DNA of 64,000 bases from Candidatus Gastranaerophilales bacterium (lineage in GTDB: Bacteria; Cyanobacteriota; Vampirovibrionia; Gastranaerophilales; Gastranaerophilaceae): assembly GCA_944325885.1 (NCBI GenBank), contig CALVBT010000004.1:1-64000 (forward strand), in the 5' to 3' direction. Under the pieces are notes generated by a model, which ran no database searches, was not told where the DNA came from, and saw nothing but the letters and a program-made list of their open reading frames with translations. A program made the position numbers and the translations under genes. Positions 62,848-64,000 of this stretch are shown here, piece after piece; the first letter of the stretch is position 1; every line of letters begins with the position of its first letter.

Positions 62848-64000
62848 ATGATTTCTAAAATAAACACAATATCTTTTAAACAAAGCCTGCTAAATACAAT
62901 CCCCATGCCGCAAAAGGCAGAAACTTCGCAAACCGCAAAAACCATGCCGGTGGTTAAAAAAACTGTCCCCGTACAGACAAAACAAACCAACCCCGAAAAA
63001 AAATTAAATAAAAAAAGAGCTTATATTATAGCAGGCGGCATTGCAGCACTGGCCATAATCAGCCTTGTGTCAAAACGCAGTGTAAAAAAAGGCCTGCCCG
63101 CCCAATCAACAGCCGGAGGCAGTGATATCATTGTTGATTTAAATTATCTGAAAAACAAAATCAAAACTTCAAAAAAAATAGAAGAAGTTTTTAATGATGC
63201 AAAAAAAATATTTGCGTCAAAAGATGATGTCCAAACCTTCGATGCAGCCAGCGTGCTGATAGACAATGTCCAAAACAACAATTTAAAATTTGACAAAAAA
63301 GCAGCAGGCGACCTTTTTGATGTTGTCATGAATTTAAAAAACTCTGACGAATTGTCTACAGAACAAATTAATACTGCAATAAACAATCTCGTTCAAATTT
63401 CTGCAAAACCTCACTATCTGCAAGAGAATTTTATAAAAACACATATACTGAGCAACAAAAATGCATCAGACAAAACAAAACTGCAGGTGCTGCAGTCACT
63501 TTTGGAACTACAGGCACAAAAATTTTCCAAAAATACAGTTAAAAATTTTCTGGATTTTATCAAAGATGTACAAATCAAAGATTTTGAATATGTTTCTAAA
63601 AATCTAAAAACCGCAAAAAGCAGCGTAAAAAATTTAAAACAAGAACTTTCTATAAGAATGTTCACAGACTCCCCTGCCGATGCGGAAAGCACAAAAGATT
63701 TTATAAAAATTATCTCTGATGACAAAATCAGTCTTGACGATGAATTGTATATTGTTGACAGAATCTTTTCTAAAAAATATGCGGCTTACAATTTCCGCAA
63801 TACATCTGATGAACACAAATTTTTGGATAGACTTTTAACATGTACCATCAACAATTCTTCAAAAACATATAAAATTTTTGACACAGAAAAAAGCACTTTT
63901 GAGCTTTCCTGCCAAATTTATGACAGACTAAAAATAAATCCAAATCCGGAATATCACCGCATGAAATTTCTATCGAATCAACTGATAGAAAAAGGTAAAA
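62848..64000 (+). CDS. Lineage-type protein with one membrane segment, 3' end outside the window
   Basis: At least 384 codons are open from ATG 62848 to the window edge. The N-terminus MISKINTISFKQSLLNT has the shared SFK-type motif. A lysine-rich linker, a membrane segment (about 53-70: AYIIAGGIAALAIISLVS) and a long helical-repeat region follow. Family unknown. No clear ribosome binding site is visible. Confidence 0.7.
   Translation, partial: MISKINTISFKQSLLNTIPMPQKAETSQTAKTMPVVKKTVPVQTKQTNPEKKLNKKRAYIIAGGIAALAIISLVSKRSVKKGLPAQSTAGGSDIIVDLNYLKNKIKTSKKIEEVFNDAKKIFASKDDVQTFDAASVLIDNVQNNNLKFDKKAAGDLFDVVMNLKNSDELSTEQINTAINNLVQISAKPHYLQENFIKTHILSNKNASDKTKLQVLQSLLELQAQKFSKNTVKNFLDFIKDVQIKDFEYVSKNLKTAKSSVKNLKQELSIRMFTDSPADAESTKDFIKIISDDKISLDDELYIVDRIFSKKYAAYNFRNTSDEHKFLDRLLTCTINNSSKTYKIFDTEKSTFELSCQIYDRLKINPNPEYHRMKFLSNQLIEKGK

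Overview
The window is AT-rich DNA from an uncultured-type gut bacterium, most likely Vampirovibrionia (Melainabacteria), order Gastranaerophilales. Three things point there. The tRNA-Glu has a cyanobacterial-style G1-U72 acceptor pair and an encoded CCA. Several lineage-type proteins share a short N-terminal motif of the form (I/V/P)-(S/N)-F. A flagellar export cluster (fliP-fliQ-fliR-flhB) sits beside fusA, mutS, rsfS and a cyanobacterial-type class V aminotransferase. This placement is inference; I could not run a search.

Region 1 (1-18334) is a tRNA-Lys locus carrying a Mu/Tn7-type transposon. Three 86-87 bp tandem units built on broken tRNA-Lys 5' halves precede an intact tRNA-Lys(CUU). 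At 415, 80 bp beyond the tRNA, a 17,772-bp element begins and runs to 18186. It has imperfect 12-bp terminal inverted repeats and a 5-bp target duplication (CGCAT). An unoccupied copy of the same target lies at 18297-18334 and confirms the boundaries. The core is a small leader protein, a DDE transposase, a MuB/TnsC-like AAA+ ATPase, a tyrosine-recombinase DNA-binding domain with no catalytic domain, and a small HTH protein. No TniQ, TnsD or TnsA is visible, so the integrase-derived protein is a candidate tRNA-locus target selector. The cargo is defence-like: a WYL regulator, a YwqK/MORN cluster, a type IIG restriction-modification enzyme, an AbiEi/AbiEii pair in unusual convergent orientation, and an ABC-three-component operon ending at the right transposon end.

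Region 2 (18516-43250) is chromosomal backbone. It holds a 951-aa zincin-like protein, a GT39-type glycosyltransferase, an HNH protein, EF-G, glutaredoxin, the flagellar export genes, an MscS channel, RsfS, a secreted GH13 enzyme, an NhaC-like antiporter, pirin, an XRE regulator and MutS.

Region 3 (43401-59098) is a second island, integrated by a tyrosine recombinase into the 3' end of tRNA-Glu(UUC). Its boundaries are a perfect 26-bp direct repeat. It carries an excisionase-like protein, a possible replication module (Rep-like protein, DUF3987-like ATPase), an envelope cluster including a superinfection-immunity-like protein, a PARIS-like pair (AriA/AriB), a serine resolvase, a methyltransferase-like protein without the usual catalytic motif, a canonical AbiE pair and the integrase. 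There are no capsid, tail or conjugation genes, so it resembles a phage satellite or integrative mobilizable element. A broken MNT gene at its right end duplicates the intact MNT-HEPN pair just outside.

Region 4 (59181-64000) has the MNT-HEPN pair, a GT9 glycosyltransferase, a NifX/NafY-type protein, the class V aminotransferase and the start of a lineage-type protein that runs off the window.
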